From the NCBI GenBank assembly GCA_003151895.1, contig PLYX01000208.1, positions 1 through 14,438 on the forward strand: DNA of 14,438 bases, given 5' to 3'. Positions 6,953-13,539 of this stretch are shown here, piece by piece; the first letter of the stretch is position 1; every line of letters begins with the position of its first letter. The stretch is from Solirubrobacterales bacterium. GTDB lineage: Bacteria; Actinomycetota; Thermoleophilia; Solirubrobacterales; Solirubrobacteraceae. The notes under the pieces are model-generated. The model worked only from the letters and a program-made list of their open reading frames with translations, was not told where the DNA came from and searched no databases. The position numbers and the translations under genes were made by a program.

Positions 6953-8887
6953 TCAGCTGCTGCCGATCACGCGGGCGATCTCGGCGATCGAGGTGAGGCC
7001 CTGGCGGACCTTCTCCAGCCCGTCGTCGCGCAGACGGCGCATCCCCTCGCGGATCGCCACATCGCGGATCTCCTCCGAGGGGCGGCGCTCCAGCGCCATG
7101 CGGCGAATCTCAGGGGAGAGCGTCATCACCTCGTAGATCCCGAGACGACCGCGATAACCGGTGCCGCTGCAACGGCGGCAGCCGGCCGGCTCGTAGGCCT
7201 CCAGGTCGACGAGCGCCTTGTAGCCGTTCTCGCGCAGGACCTCGGCGGGGACGATCGTGCGTTGCTTGCAGTTGGAGCACAGCATGCGGGCGAGCCGCTG
7301 GGCAAGCACGCAGTCGATCGCCGAGGCGACGAGGAAAGGCTCGATCCCCATCTCGGTGAGGCGGGTGATGGCCGACGGCGCGTCGTTGGTGTGCAGCGTC
7401 GAGAGCACCAGGTGCCCGGTGAGCGCCGACTCGACGGCGAGCTGGGCGGTTTCGCGGTCGCGGATCTCCCCCACCATGATCACGTCGGGATCTGCGCGCA
7501 CCATCGCGCGCAGACCGGTCGCGAACGTGAGCCCCACCTTTGTCGAGACCTGCACCTGGGTGATCCCTTCGAGCTGGTACTCGACGGGGTCCTCGACGGT
7601 GATGATGTTCTTCTCGGGGGTGTTGAGGGCGAGCAGCGCCGCATACAGGGTCGTCGACTTGCCCGAGCCCGTGGGGCCCGTCACGAGCACGGCGCCGTGG
7701 GTTTCGCGGAAGGCGCGTTCGAAGCGCTCGCGCTCGGTGTCGGCCATGCCGAGCTTCTCGAGCTTCATCACCACCGAGTCCTTGTCGAGGATGCGCATCA
7801 CGATCGACTCGCCGTGGACGCTCGGGAGCGTGACCACGCGCAGGTCGACGTGGCGACCGTCGACGGTGAGGCTGACACGGCCGTCCTGGGGCAGGCGCCG
7901 CTCTGAGATGTCGAGTTCGGCCATGATCTTCACGCGCGAGACCACGCCGGCGGCCATGCGCCGTGGGACGGTGGTTATGTCCTGCAGGATGCCGTCGACG
8001 CGCACCCTGACGCGCACCTCGTGGCCGTCGGGAGCCAGGTGCACGTCGGAGGCGCCGCGCTCGACCGCCTGGGCGACGATCTGGTTGACGAGCTTGACCA
8101 CCGGCGCGTCGTCGGCGGTCTCGCGCAGGTTGACGATCTCGGCGTGGCCCTCCTCGCTCTCCTCGGCGGCGCTCTCCCCGGAGACGACGTCGTCGAGACG
8201 CGCCATGCGCGAGATGAGGTCGCCGATCGCGTCAGGTGAGGCGACGGCAACACGCACCTCATAGCCGGTCATGATCGCCACGTCGTCGACCGCCAGCACG
8301 TTGGAGGGGTCGGCCATCGCGAGCAGCAGCGTGCGCTTGTCCACGAATGCGACGGGCACCGCCTGGTAGCGCTTGGCGGCGGTGTTGACGACGAGATTGG
8401 CTGCGCCCATGTCCACGGGGAACACGTCGAGGTCCAGGTGGTCGAGGCCGTAGCGCTCGGCGAGCGCGCGGGCAAGGCCGTCGGGGGTGACCGCGCCGCC
8501 GGCGAGCAGCACGCGCTCGGGCGTGGCGCCTTCGTTACGAGAGGACTCGATCGCCTGGTCCACGCGCTCGCGGGAGGCAAGTCCCATCTCGACGATCACG
8601 TCGGTCAGGAAACGCGAGGAGGAGCCGCGGCGGGTCGGGTTGGTGACGCCCTTGGGCGCCTCGGGCGCGGGAATGTCGCCGTCTCCGCGGTCGGTCGGCT
8701 CGTGGTCCGGCGTGTGGGGGTACCCGCCGCCGCGAGCCGGCTCGACGCCGGGATCGAACGGACGTCCGTCGGCCTCTCCGGGTACGGCCGGGGTGTCCTC
8801 GTCGTGGTCGACCTCGACGCTCACCCGCGGCTCGCCGTCGCCGAAGCTGCTGTCCTCGTCACGCACGCCGCGCGAGCGCGTGCTCAT
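6953..8887 (-). CDS. pilB: Type IV pilus assembly ATPase PilB (GspE family)
   Basis: The 644-residue cytoplasmic ATPase drives pilin polymerisation through PilC. An acidic, Pro/Gly-rich, probably disordered tail (1-88) is longer than usual. An MshEN/T2SSE N-terminal domain follows (about 92-230; FLTDVIVEMGLASRERVDQAI, LAERYGLDHLDLD). The ATPase region holds ASDVHLAPDGHEVRVRVRVDG, Walker A GPTGSGKS (404-411), the Asp box TVEDPVEYQ, Walker B DVIMVGE (468-474) and the His box GHLVLSTLHTNDA. The metal-binding tetracysteine typical of PilB/GspE is intact: C537 and C540 in MLCSNCKQ, C570 and C573 in GCRRCSGTGYRGR. The final SSEIRDVAIREGMRRLRDDG-like region is also family-typical (here PSEEIRDVAIREGM). 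ATG 8887 is preceded by a weak AGGG. It sits between aroE and pilT with short gaps, likely in the same transcript. Confidence 0.96.
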   Translation of the reverse strand: MSTRSRGVRDEDSSFGDGEPRVSVEVDHDEDTPAVPGEADGRPFDPGVEPARGGGYPHTPDHEPTDRGDGDIPAPEAPKGVTNPTRRGSSSRFLTDVIVEMGLASRERVDQAIESSRNEGATPERVLLAGGAVTPDGLARALAERYGLDHLDLDVFPVDMGAANLVVNTAAKRYQAVPVAFVDKRTLLLAMADPSNVLAVDDVAIMTGYEVRVAVASPDAIGDLISRMARLDDVVSGESAAEESEEGHAEIVNLRETADDAPVVKLVNQIVAQAVERGASDVHLAPDGHEVRVRVRVDGILQDITTVPRRMAAGVVSRVKIMAELDISERRLPQDGRVSLTVDGRHVDLRVVTLPSVHGESIVMRILDKDSVVMKLEKLGMADTERERFERAFRETHGAVLVTGPTGSGKSTTLYAALLALNTPEKNIITVEDPVEYQLEGITQVQVSTKVGLTFATGLRAMVRADPDVIMVGEIRDRETAQLAVESALTGHLVLSTLHTNDAPSAITRLTEMGIEPFLVASAIDCVLAQRLARMLCSNCKQRTIVPAEVLRENGYKALVDLEAYEPAGCRRCSGTGYRGRLGIYEVMTLSPEIRRMALERRPSEEIRDVAIREGMRRLRDDGLEKVRQGLTSIAEIARVIGSS

Positions 8888-8902
8888 CGCGCGCGCCCTG
8901 GT

Positions 8903-8926
8903 GTCGCCGCCCTGCCGTTCGGCGAC
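8903..8926 (-). other. 7-bp hairpin in the aroE-pilB gap
   Basis: GTCGCCG (8903-8909) and CGGCGAC (8920-8926) form a perfect stem with a 10-base loop, almost filling the 48-base gap between the aroE stop and the pilB start. No T run follows, so it is at most a weak attenuator or processing site. Such stems also arise by chance at this GC content. Confidence 0.3.
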
Positions 8927-8935
8927 CGCGACCGG

Positions 8936-9769
8936 CTATCGCGCGTGCTTCTGAAGCCCAGCCCCGCGACGCATCGCCTCGAGCGGCGCCGGCTTTCCGG
9001 TCCAATACTCGAAGCTGAGCGCTCCCTGCGCGACGAGCACCTCCAAGCCGTCAACCGTCGTGACGTCGTGGCGGCGCGCCGCTGCGAGCAGTGGTGTGGG
9101 GCGGGTGGGCCCTCCTCTATAGACCAGATCGACGACATACGCATACCCACCGACCTGATCGGCTGTCAGGCCGAGTTGGTTGAGCGCCTCGGCGTCACTG
9201 GCCGACCGTTGCAGCCCCACCGAGGTGCAGTTGACGAGCACCTCAGCCTGCACGGGACTGCTCACCGCGCGCGCGCCGAGCTCGCGAGCCAACCGGGTGG
9301 CCCGCGCGGGCGTGCGGTTCCACACCGACACAGTCGCGGCGCCCGCGTTCAAGAGGCCCCACACCACCGCGCGCGCGCTTCCCCCGGCGCCGAGCACAAG
9401 CGCGCTCGGGTGGGCGGGCATCCCAGTCAAGCGTCCGAGCGCCGCGATCAGACCGGGGGCGTCGGTGTTCTGCGCCTCGATCGTGCCGTCGGCGCCGAAC
9501 GTCAGCGTGTTGGCCGCTCCGATCGCGCGAGCCGCGTCGCCGGCGCGATCGGCGATCGCGAGCGCGGCCCGCTTGTGGGGGATCGTCACGTTCGCCCCGA
9601 CGAACCCGCCGGCGCCGAGCGCGCGGACGGTCTCGTCGAAGAGCTCGGGCGGGAGCGGCAGCCGCTGATAGCTCCAGTCATCCATCCCGCACGCCGCGAA
9701 CGCGGCCTCGAACATCGAGGGCGAGCGGCTGTGGGCGACCGGCCAGCCGATTACGCCGAGCCGTGGCAC
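8936..9769 (-). CDS. aroE: Shikimate dehydrogenase (NADP+)
   Basis: A 277-residue cytoplasmic enzyme reducing 3-dehydroshikimate to shikimate with NADPH, in the path to chorismate and aromatic amino acids. Substrate-site residues are visible: SRSPS near the start, catalytic K66 in NVTIPHK, N87 in GAANTL, catalytic D103 in NTDAPG, and Q248 in LVAQGALSFEYWTG. The Rossmann loop is GAGGSARA (127-134), and NRTPAR (151-156) supports NADP over NAD. The GTG start (9769) has GAGGGA (9780-9775) five bases upstream. Two G-tract elements lie inside the gene, coding TGMPAHPS before the Rossmann strand and RGGPTRPTP after DLVY; the second appears a few residues longer than usual for the family. The gene is 58 bases downstream of mltG. 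Confidence 0.95.
   Translation of the reverse strand: MPRLGVIGWPVAHSRSPSMFEAAFAACGMDDWSYQRLPLPPELFDETVRALGAGGFVGANVTIPHKRAALAIADRAGDAARAIGAANTLTFGADGTIEAQNTDAPGLIAALGRLTGMPAHPSALVLGAGGSARAVVWGLLNAGAATVSVWNRTPARATRLARELGARAVSSPVQAEVLVNCTSVGLQRSASDAEALNQLGLTADQVGGYAYVVDLVYRGGPTRPTPLLAAARRHDVTTVDGLEVLVAQGALSFEYWTGKPAPLEAMRRGAGLQKHAR
9098..9112 (+). repeat. G-tract element in aroE (GGGGCGGGTGGGCCC)
   Basis: The + strand run GGGGCGGGTGGGCCC resembles the hisS and mnmA elements, which read GGGGTGGGTGGGCC at the same core. Like the mnmA copy it is followed closely by CTCTATA. It codes (on the - strand) the GGPTRPTP loop of AroE. Confidence 0.45.
9408..9425 (+). repeat. 18-bp G-tract element in aroE matching the thioredoxin-like gene
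   Basis: GGGTGGGCGGGCATCCCA differs at one base from 12997-13014 in the thioredoxin-like gene. Both are read on the - strand in the same phase, giving GMPAHP here and GIPAHP there. It lies in the loop before the Rossmann strand of AroE. Confidence 0.55.
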
Positions 9770-9827
9770 CAGCGTCCCTCGCCCATCGTGACGCGTCCGT
9801 CTCGTTCGATGACGTGGCGCAACGGGC

Positions 9828-10766
9828 CTACCTCTTCCCGCAGCTCGGGACGCGCCCGCCGTTCTTGCTCAGCGCTTCGCGATAGGCGGCGGCGTTCTTT
9901 TCGAACTGGGCGTAGCTCGTGGAGAACACCTGCTCGCCGCAGCCGTCGGCGCCCGCCACGTAGTACAGGTAGGAGACGCCGGCGGGCCGCGCGGCGGCCT
10001 TGATCGCGGCGACACCCGGATTGGAGATCGGGGTCGGCGGCAGTCCCTTGTGGGTGCGGGTGTTGTACGGCGAGTTGCTGTTCAACTGAGCTTCGGTCAG
10101 CGGGTGGGTGAAGTCGTGCAGGGCGTAGCGGAGCGTGGCGTCGACCCCGAGCGTCATGTTCAGGTGAAGGCGGTTGTAGACGACCGCCGCCACGAGCGGG
10201 CGATCATGTGGGATCGCCGCCTCGCGTTCGATGATCGACGCGACGATCAGCAACTGGTAGGGCGTGACCCCGAGCACCTTGGCGCGGTGAACCTCCGCGC
10301 CGCCGAAGTTCTCCCTGAACGCGGCGAGTTGCTCGGAGACGAGCTTGGAGACGGGGCCGCCCGCGTACATGTCGTAGGTGGCTGGGAACAGGAACCCTTC
10401 CAGGTTCGGCGTGCTTGCGGGCGCGCCGTAGCGCGACGTTCGCAGCGCGGTAGAGCTCTTGGACGCCGTCAGATAACTGCCGCGAAGCCCGTCGGCGTGC
10501 GCGAGGGCGGCCATCTGCACGCGCGTGTACCCCTCGGGGAACACCACTTTCACGATCACCGGCGCCGGGGGCGTCTTGCGGCGCTGCGCGTGACGCACGA
10601 GCAACACCACGCCGCCGGCGAGCGCGGCGAGCACGACGGCGAGCGCGAGCAGCGGGACGGCCGTTCTCCGCTTGGCGATGCGACGATGTCCGCGCTCTTC
10701 GCGGGCGCGTTCGCGCTCCTGCTCGGTGCGCTCCCCCGACGTCTCCGATGTGCGGTTGCTGGCCAA
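9828..10766 (-). CDS. mltG: Endolytic peptidoglycan transglycosylase MltG (YceG-like)
   Basis: A single-pass membrane lytic transglycosylase that cleaves nascent glycan strands. I place the start at TTG 10766, eight bases after an AGGG that overlaps the ruvX stop; this gives 312 residues. All earlier in-frame starts lie inside ruvX and encode Arg/Ser-rich nonsense. A charged cytoplasmic tail (1-35) precedes a TM segment (about 36-58). VVFPEGYTRVQMAALA is the only LysM-like element, so the outer part is shorter than in E. coli MltG. Catalytic-domain motifs follow: LEGFLFPATY (122-131), ASIIERE with the catalytic E180, VVYNRL, SPYNTRTHKGLPPTPISNPG and YLYYVAGADG. Two cysteines near the end (C276, C309) might form a disulfide outside the cell. 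It is ten bases downstream of ruvX. Confidence 0.93.
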   Translation of the reverse strand: MASNRTSETSGERTEQERERAREERGHRRIAKRRTAVPLLALAVVLAALAGGVVLLVRHAQRRKTPPAPVIVKVVFPEGYTRVQMAALAHADGLRGSYLTASKSSTALRTSRYGAPASTPNLEGFLFPATYDMYAGGPVSKLVSEQLAAFRENFGGAEVHRAKVLGVTPYQLLIVASIIEREAAIPHDRPLVAAVVYNRLHLNMTLGVDATLRYALHDFTHPLTEAQLNSNSPYNTRTHKGLPPTPISNPGVAAIKAAARPAGVSYLYYVAGADGCGEQVFSTSYAQFEKNAAAYREALSKNGGRVPSCGKR

Positions 10767-10776
10767 GTCGATGACC

Positions 10777-11169
10777 CTACTGAGATCGCGCGAGCCAGCC
10801 CTCCAGCAGGACCGCGGCGGCGCGCGAGTCCTCGCTGGCGCCGGCGTGCTCCATGCGAGCGGCGATGCGGGTGGTGAAGCGCTCGTCGTGCAACTCGACG
10901 GGCACGCGCTCGCCAAGTCGCGTCGCGAGCGTTGAGGCGAACTCGCGCGTCTCGCGCGTCTGCTCGGTGTCCTCCCCACGCAGCGAGAGCGGCAGGCCGA
11001 CCACCACGCGCTCCACCTCCCGCTCGGCCACGATCCGGGCGATCGCCGCGAGCCCGCGGCGGTTGGCCGGCTCGGCGACGGGGTCGATCGGCGTGACGAT
11101 CGTGCCGGTGGGGTCGCTCAGCGCGCAGCCACAGCGCGCGCTGCCATAGTCAAGCGCCAGAACTCGCAT
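10777..11169 (-). CDS. ruvX: RuvX/YqgF-family RNase H-fold nuclease
   Basis: A 130-residue cytoplasmic protein of the YqgF family, implicated in pre-16S rRNA 5' maturation and proposed as a Holliday-junction resolvase. The opening MRVLALDYGSARCGCALSDP carries D7 of the RNase H fold; the usual R-I-G-V is R-C-G-C here. VVVGLPLSLRGED and the DER motif (95-97) in LHDERFTTRIAARM are clear, and D114 in SEDSRAAAVLLEGWL supplies the last acidic residue. Length is normal for the family. Its ATG lies inside the end of mnmA (20-base overlap), and mltG starts ten bases after its stop, so the three are tightly coupled. The ruvX-mltG-aroE order is a familiar actinobacterial neighbourhood. Confidence 0.93.
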   Translation of the reverse strand: MRVLALDYGSARCGCALSDPTGTIVTPIDPVAEPANRRGLAAIARIVAEREVERVVVGLPLSLRGEDTEQTRETREFASTLATRLGERVPVELHDERFTTRIAARMEHAGASEDSRAAAVLLEGWLARSQ

Positions 11170-12652
11170 CGACCCCGACGGCGATCGTGCCGTGACCCAC
11201 GATCACATCGCCCGCGTACAGGCACGCGATCTGACCGGGAGCGGTGCGCTCGATCTGCTCGAGCATCCGCACCTCGACACGCTCGTGAGCACCGGGGGGC
11301 GCGGAGCCCTCGACGCGACAGGGCATCCGCCGCCCGCGATAGCGCACCTTCACGGCGTCGACGTCCCCACCGTCGCGGTGCAGGGTGACATCGCGCACGT
11401 TCACGCTGCCGGTGCGCAGCTGCTCGCGCGAGCCCACGGTGACCGTGTTGGCGCGCGCGTCGGTGGAGATCACATATAGAGGCCCACCCACCCCATCCAC
11501 CCCGCCGCCGCCGATCCCCAGGCCGTGGCGCTGACCGACGGTGACGGTGTGCACGCCGCCATGCTCGCCCAGCTCGCGCCCGTCGCGATCGACGATCGCT
11601 CCCGCACGCCGCCCCAGGCCACCGTGGCGCGCGAGGAAGTCGGCGCTGCGGGTGCCCGCGAGGAAGCACAGATCCTGCGAGTCGGGCCGGCGTGCCACCT
11701 CCAGGCCGGCGCGCTGCGCCCGCCGGCGCACCTCCGGCTTGGTGAGAGCGCCGAGCGGGAAGCGCAGCCGTGCAAGCGAGCGCGGCGAGAGCGCGGCGAG
11801 CGCGTAGCTCTGATCCTTGCTCTCGTCCACTGCCATCCGCAGCAGCGGCTCCCGGTCCTCGTGCGCCTCCGTGCGCGCGTAGTGACCGGTGGCGAGCGTC
11901 TGCGCTCCCAGGCGCTCCGCCAACTCGAGCATCGCGTCGAGGCGCACGTTGCCGTTGCAGCGCACACACGGGTTTGGGGTCTCCCCGGCGCTGTGGCCGG
12001 CGAGCCATGGATCGACGACACCGGCGCGGAACTCGGCGCGCAGGTCGATCGAGAGGTGGGGCATGCCGAGACCGTGGGCGAGCTCGCGCGCGCCGCGCAC
12101 GGCCTGCGCCGAGCAGCAGCTGGCCTCGCCGTCGTTCTCAGGATCCGACCACAGTTCCAAGGTGACCCCCACCGCCTCGCTGCCTTCCCGTGCCACGAGC
12201 AGGGCCGCCACCGCGCTGTCCACGCCACCGCTCATAGCTACCAGCGTGCGATCCGCCGCTGGGGCCAGGGCCGCACTTCCGCGTACCGCGCCACCGAGTG
12301 CCCGGTGCAACGCATCGGCCGCTAGCTCGGCCGCGTGGCGCTTGGCGATACTGAGCCCGCCCAGCTCAGCTTCGATCTGCTGCGGGCCGAGCCGCGCAGC
12401 ATCTAGCAGCGGCGTGCCGCGGATCAGGCTGATGACGGCACTGCCAGCCGCAACCGCTGAGCCGCAGCCGCTTGCGTCAAAGCCAGAGTCCACGATGCGC
12501 CCGTCGGTGCTGTTTTGATCGAGCGCGACCGAAACACGGATCAGGTCTCCGCATGCAGCGCCACCAGCCGCACCGGTGAAGGCGTTCTCAGGCATATGCC
12601 CGCGCCCGGCTGGTCTTTCGAGGTGATTTGCCAGGCTCCCGGTGGTGCTCAC
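11150..12652 (-). CDS. mnmA: IscU/NifU-type scaffold domain fused to tRNA 2-thiouridylase MnmA
   Basis: This 500-residue fusion has two parts. Residues 5-120 are an IscU/NifU-N-like domain: NHLERPAGRGH, C34 in ACGDLIRVSVAL, C63 in FDASGCGSAVAAGSA, and LSIAKRHAAELAADALHRAL, where IscU has K.HCS. The third cluster cysteine is Ala (A107), the neighbouring His (H106) is kept. Residues 135-495 are MnmA, which thiolates U34 of Glu, Gln and Lys tRNAs: PP-loop SGGVDS (141-146), C229 and C232 in NPCVRCN, GHYAR, KDQSYAL, and C329 in DSQDLCF. Both catalytic cysteines are intact. A Gly-rich loop (GIGGGGVDGVGGPLYV, from 379) is longer than usual and coded by a G-tract element. The GTG start has no ribosome-binding site but is required by the scaffold homology, 16 bases after the upstream gene. 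No cysteine desulfurase is in the window. Confidence 0.93.
   Translation of the reverse strand: MSTTGSLANHLERPAGRGHMPENAFTGAAGGAACGDLIRVSVALDQNSTDGRIVDSGFDASGCGSAVAAGSAVISLIRGTPLLDAARLGPQQIEAELGGLSIAKRHAAELAADALHRALGGAVRGSAALAPAADRTLVAMSGGVDSAVAALLVAREGSEAVGVTLELWSDPENDGEASCCSAQAVRGARELAHGLGMPHLSIDLRAEFRAGVVDPWLAGHSAGETPNPCVRCNGNVRLDAMLELAERLGAQTLATGHYARTEAHEDREPLLRMAVDESKDQSYALAALSPRSLARLRFPLGALTKPEVRRRAQRAGLEVARRPDSQDLCFLAGTRSADFLARHGGLGRRAGAIVDRDGRELGEHGGVHTVTVGQRHGLGIGGGGVDGVGGPLYVISTDARANTVTVGSREQLRTGSVNVRDVTLHRDGGDVDAVKVRYRGRRMPCRVEGSAPPGAHERVEVRMLEQIERTAPGQIACLYAGDVIVGHGTIAVGVDASSGA
11481..11501 (-). repeat. G-tract element in mnmA, near-identical to one in hisS
   Basis: On the - strand this 21-base stretch matches + strand 13912-13932 in hisS at 20 of 21 positions (GGATGGGG here, GGGTGGGG there). 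Here the G-rich strand is the coding strand, opposite to hisS. With the flanking GGGG it has the form of a G-quadruplex motif with one- to five-base loops. It encodes part of a Gly-rich loop inserted before PLYVIS. Confidence 0.7.
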
Positions 12653-12668
12653 CCGGCCGAGTTTACGG

Positions 12669-13457
12669 CTAGGCGTGTCGTGCTTCTTCGATCGTCTGCT
12701 CGAGCGAGTAGACGTCGGTGAGTCCTGTCAGCGTCGTGGTCACCCCATGGCGGTTGACGAGCAGGATGGTCGGCGTCTGGTAGACCTGGATCGCCTTGGT
12801 GATCGAGCCGAACGAGCCGACCTGCTTGGCGAGCGCGTCGTGCACCGCGATCTTCCCACGGAGCTTGCGCCCGACCGCCTGCAGTTCCTTGTGGACCGCC
12901 ACGTCGACAGACGCCTTCGGGTTCCAGAACAGCAGCAGCACAACTTTGCCGCCTTTCAGCTCGCTTTCCACCGCCTTTTGCTGAGCGGGAGTCCCGGGGT
13001 GGGCGGGGATCCCAGGGTGGGCGGGGGTCCCATTCCCCTTATGCGGCTTGACCTGAGTGCGCGCGGCGCTCTTGGAGGTCGTGGCCGAGCTCGCGTGCGT
13101 GGCCGGGGCTGCCGAGGTGGGCTGTGAACCCGCCGCCGCGGTAGCCGGGGAGGGGGCTGTAGAGCTGGGGCTCGACGCCTGGGCGGACTTTTCCTGGAGC
13201 TGCTTCGCGTTCTGCTGAGAGGTAGCGACCGCGCCGTGCGCTTTGGCGATCGCGCGCGTCAGCCCTTCCACGCCGGGAGCGGCGCCATGGTAGACCGGGG
13301 TTGGCGCGGCAGCCTTGGCCTGCGAGGCCGCGGATGCAGGCGCGCTGGCGCTAGAGGACGAGCTGGAGCTGTGCCCGCGCAGCGCTACGAACCAAACCAA
13401 CACCAGGAACGCCATCGCCACGAAAGCGATCTGGTAGGGACGGGAAAGCTGTGCCAT
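12669..13457 (-). CDS. Membrane-anchored thioredoxin-fold protein lacking CxxC
   Basis: The 262 residues comprise a short cytoplasmic start (MAQLSRPYQ), one TM segment (about 9-26), a long Ala/Ser/Pro/Thr-rich linker (30-157) with a PAHPG repeat at its end, and a C-terminal thioredoxin-like domain (about 158-262). The domain shows KVVLLLFWNPKASVD (the position of the usual WCxxC, with no cysteine), IAVHDALAKQVGSFGSI, the cis-Pro loop QTPTILLVNRHG and a final amphipathic helix. No cysteine occurs in this protein, so it cannot be a redox-active thioredoxin; a binding or chaperone role outside the membrane is possible but unproven. I chose ATG 13457 because GAGAGGG precedes it and hydrophobicity starts soon after; ATG 13484 is less supported. 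It lies 82 bases after hisS and 16 bases before mnmA. Confidence 0.78.
   Translation of the reverse strand: MAQLSRPYQIAFVAMAFLVLVWFVALRGHSSSSSSSASAPASAASQAKAAAPTPVYHGAAPGVEGLTRAIAKAHGAVATSQQNAKQLQEKSAQASSPSSTAPSPATAAAGSQPTSAAPATHASSATTSKSAARTQVKPHKGNGTPAHPGIPAHPGTPAQQKAVESELKGGKVVLLLFWNPKASVDVAVHKELQAVGRKLRGKIAVHDALAKQVGSFGSITKAIQVYQTPTILLVNRHGVTTTLTGLTDVYSLEQTIEEARHA
12997..13032 (+). repeat. Two 18-bp tandem G-tract units in the thioredoxin-like gene linker
   Basis: GGGTGGGCGGGGATCCCA (12997-13014) and GGGTGGGCGGGGGTCCCA (13015-13032) differ at one base; a degraded part-copy (GCGGGAGTCCCG) lies just before. On the coding strand they give PAHPGI and PAHPGT. The first unit matches aroE 9408-9425 at 17 of 18 bases. 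The run GGGG-GGG-GGGG-GGG-GGG has strong G-quadruplex potential on the + (template) strand. Confidence 0.85.
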
Positions 13458-13539
13458 CGCCCTCTCTTTCGGCAGATTCCCCATCTGAGTTGAGCCGGGC
13501 AATATGCCTTGGACGCAGCATTGCAAAGCGCGTCAGCGT

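Noticed and set aside
5894..7906. 670-codon open frame on the + strand opposite pilT and pilB
   Set aside because: It is antisense to two intact, strongly conserved genes; long antisense frames are expected at this GC content, and the translation shows no domain.
8710..8730. Further G-run element in pilB (GTGGGGGTACCC)
   Set aside because: It shares only a G run with the element family and no wider sequence.
8438..10003. 521-codon open frame on the + strand opposite pilB, aroE and mltG
   Set aside because: Same reason: it crosses three real genes and two gaps, with low-complexity Arg/Gly/Asp-rich translation.
10767..10979. Longer N-terminus for MltG inside ruvX
   Set aside because: The extension is an out-of-frame reading of conserved ruvX sequence and carries no MltG feature.
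12985..13040. CRISPR-like array
   Set aside because: The units are directly tandem without spacers, only two full copies, and are translated as part of a linker.
13458..13539. Promoter before the thioredoxin-like gene
   Set aside because: TTGCAA followed by TATTGC at 16-base spacing on the - strand matches too few consensus positions to list, though the 82-base gap leaves room for one.
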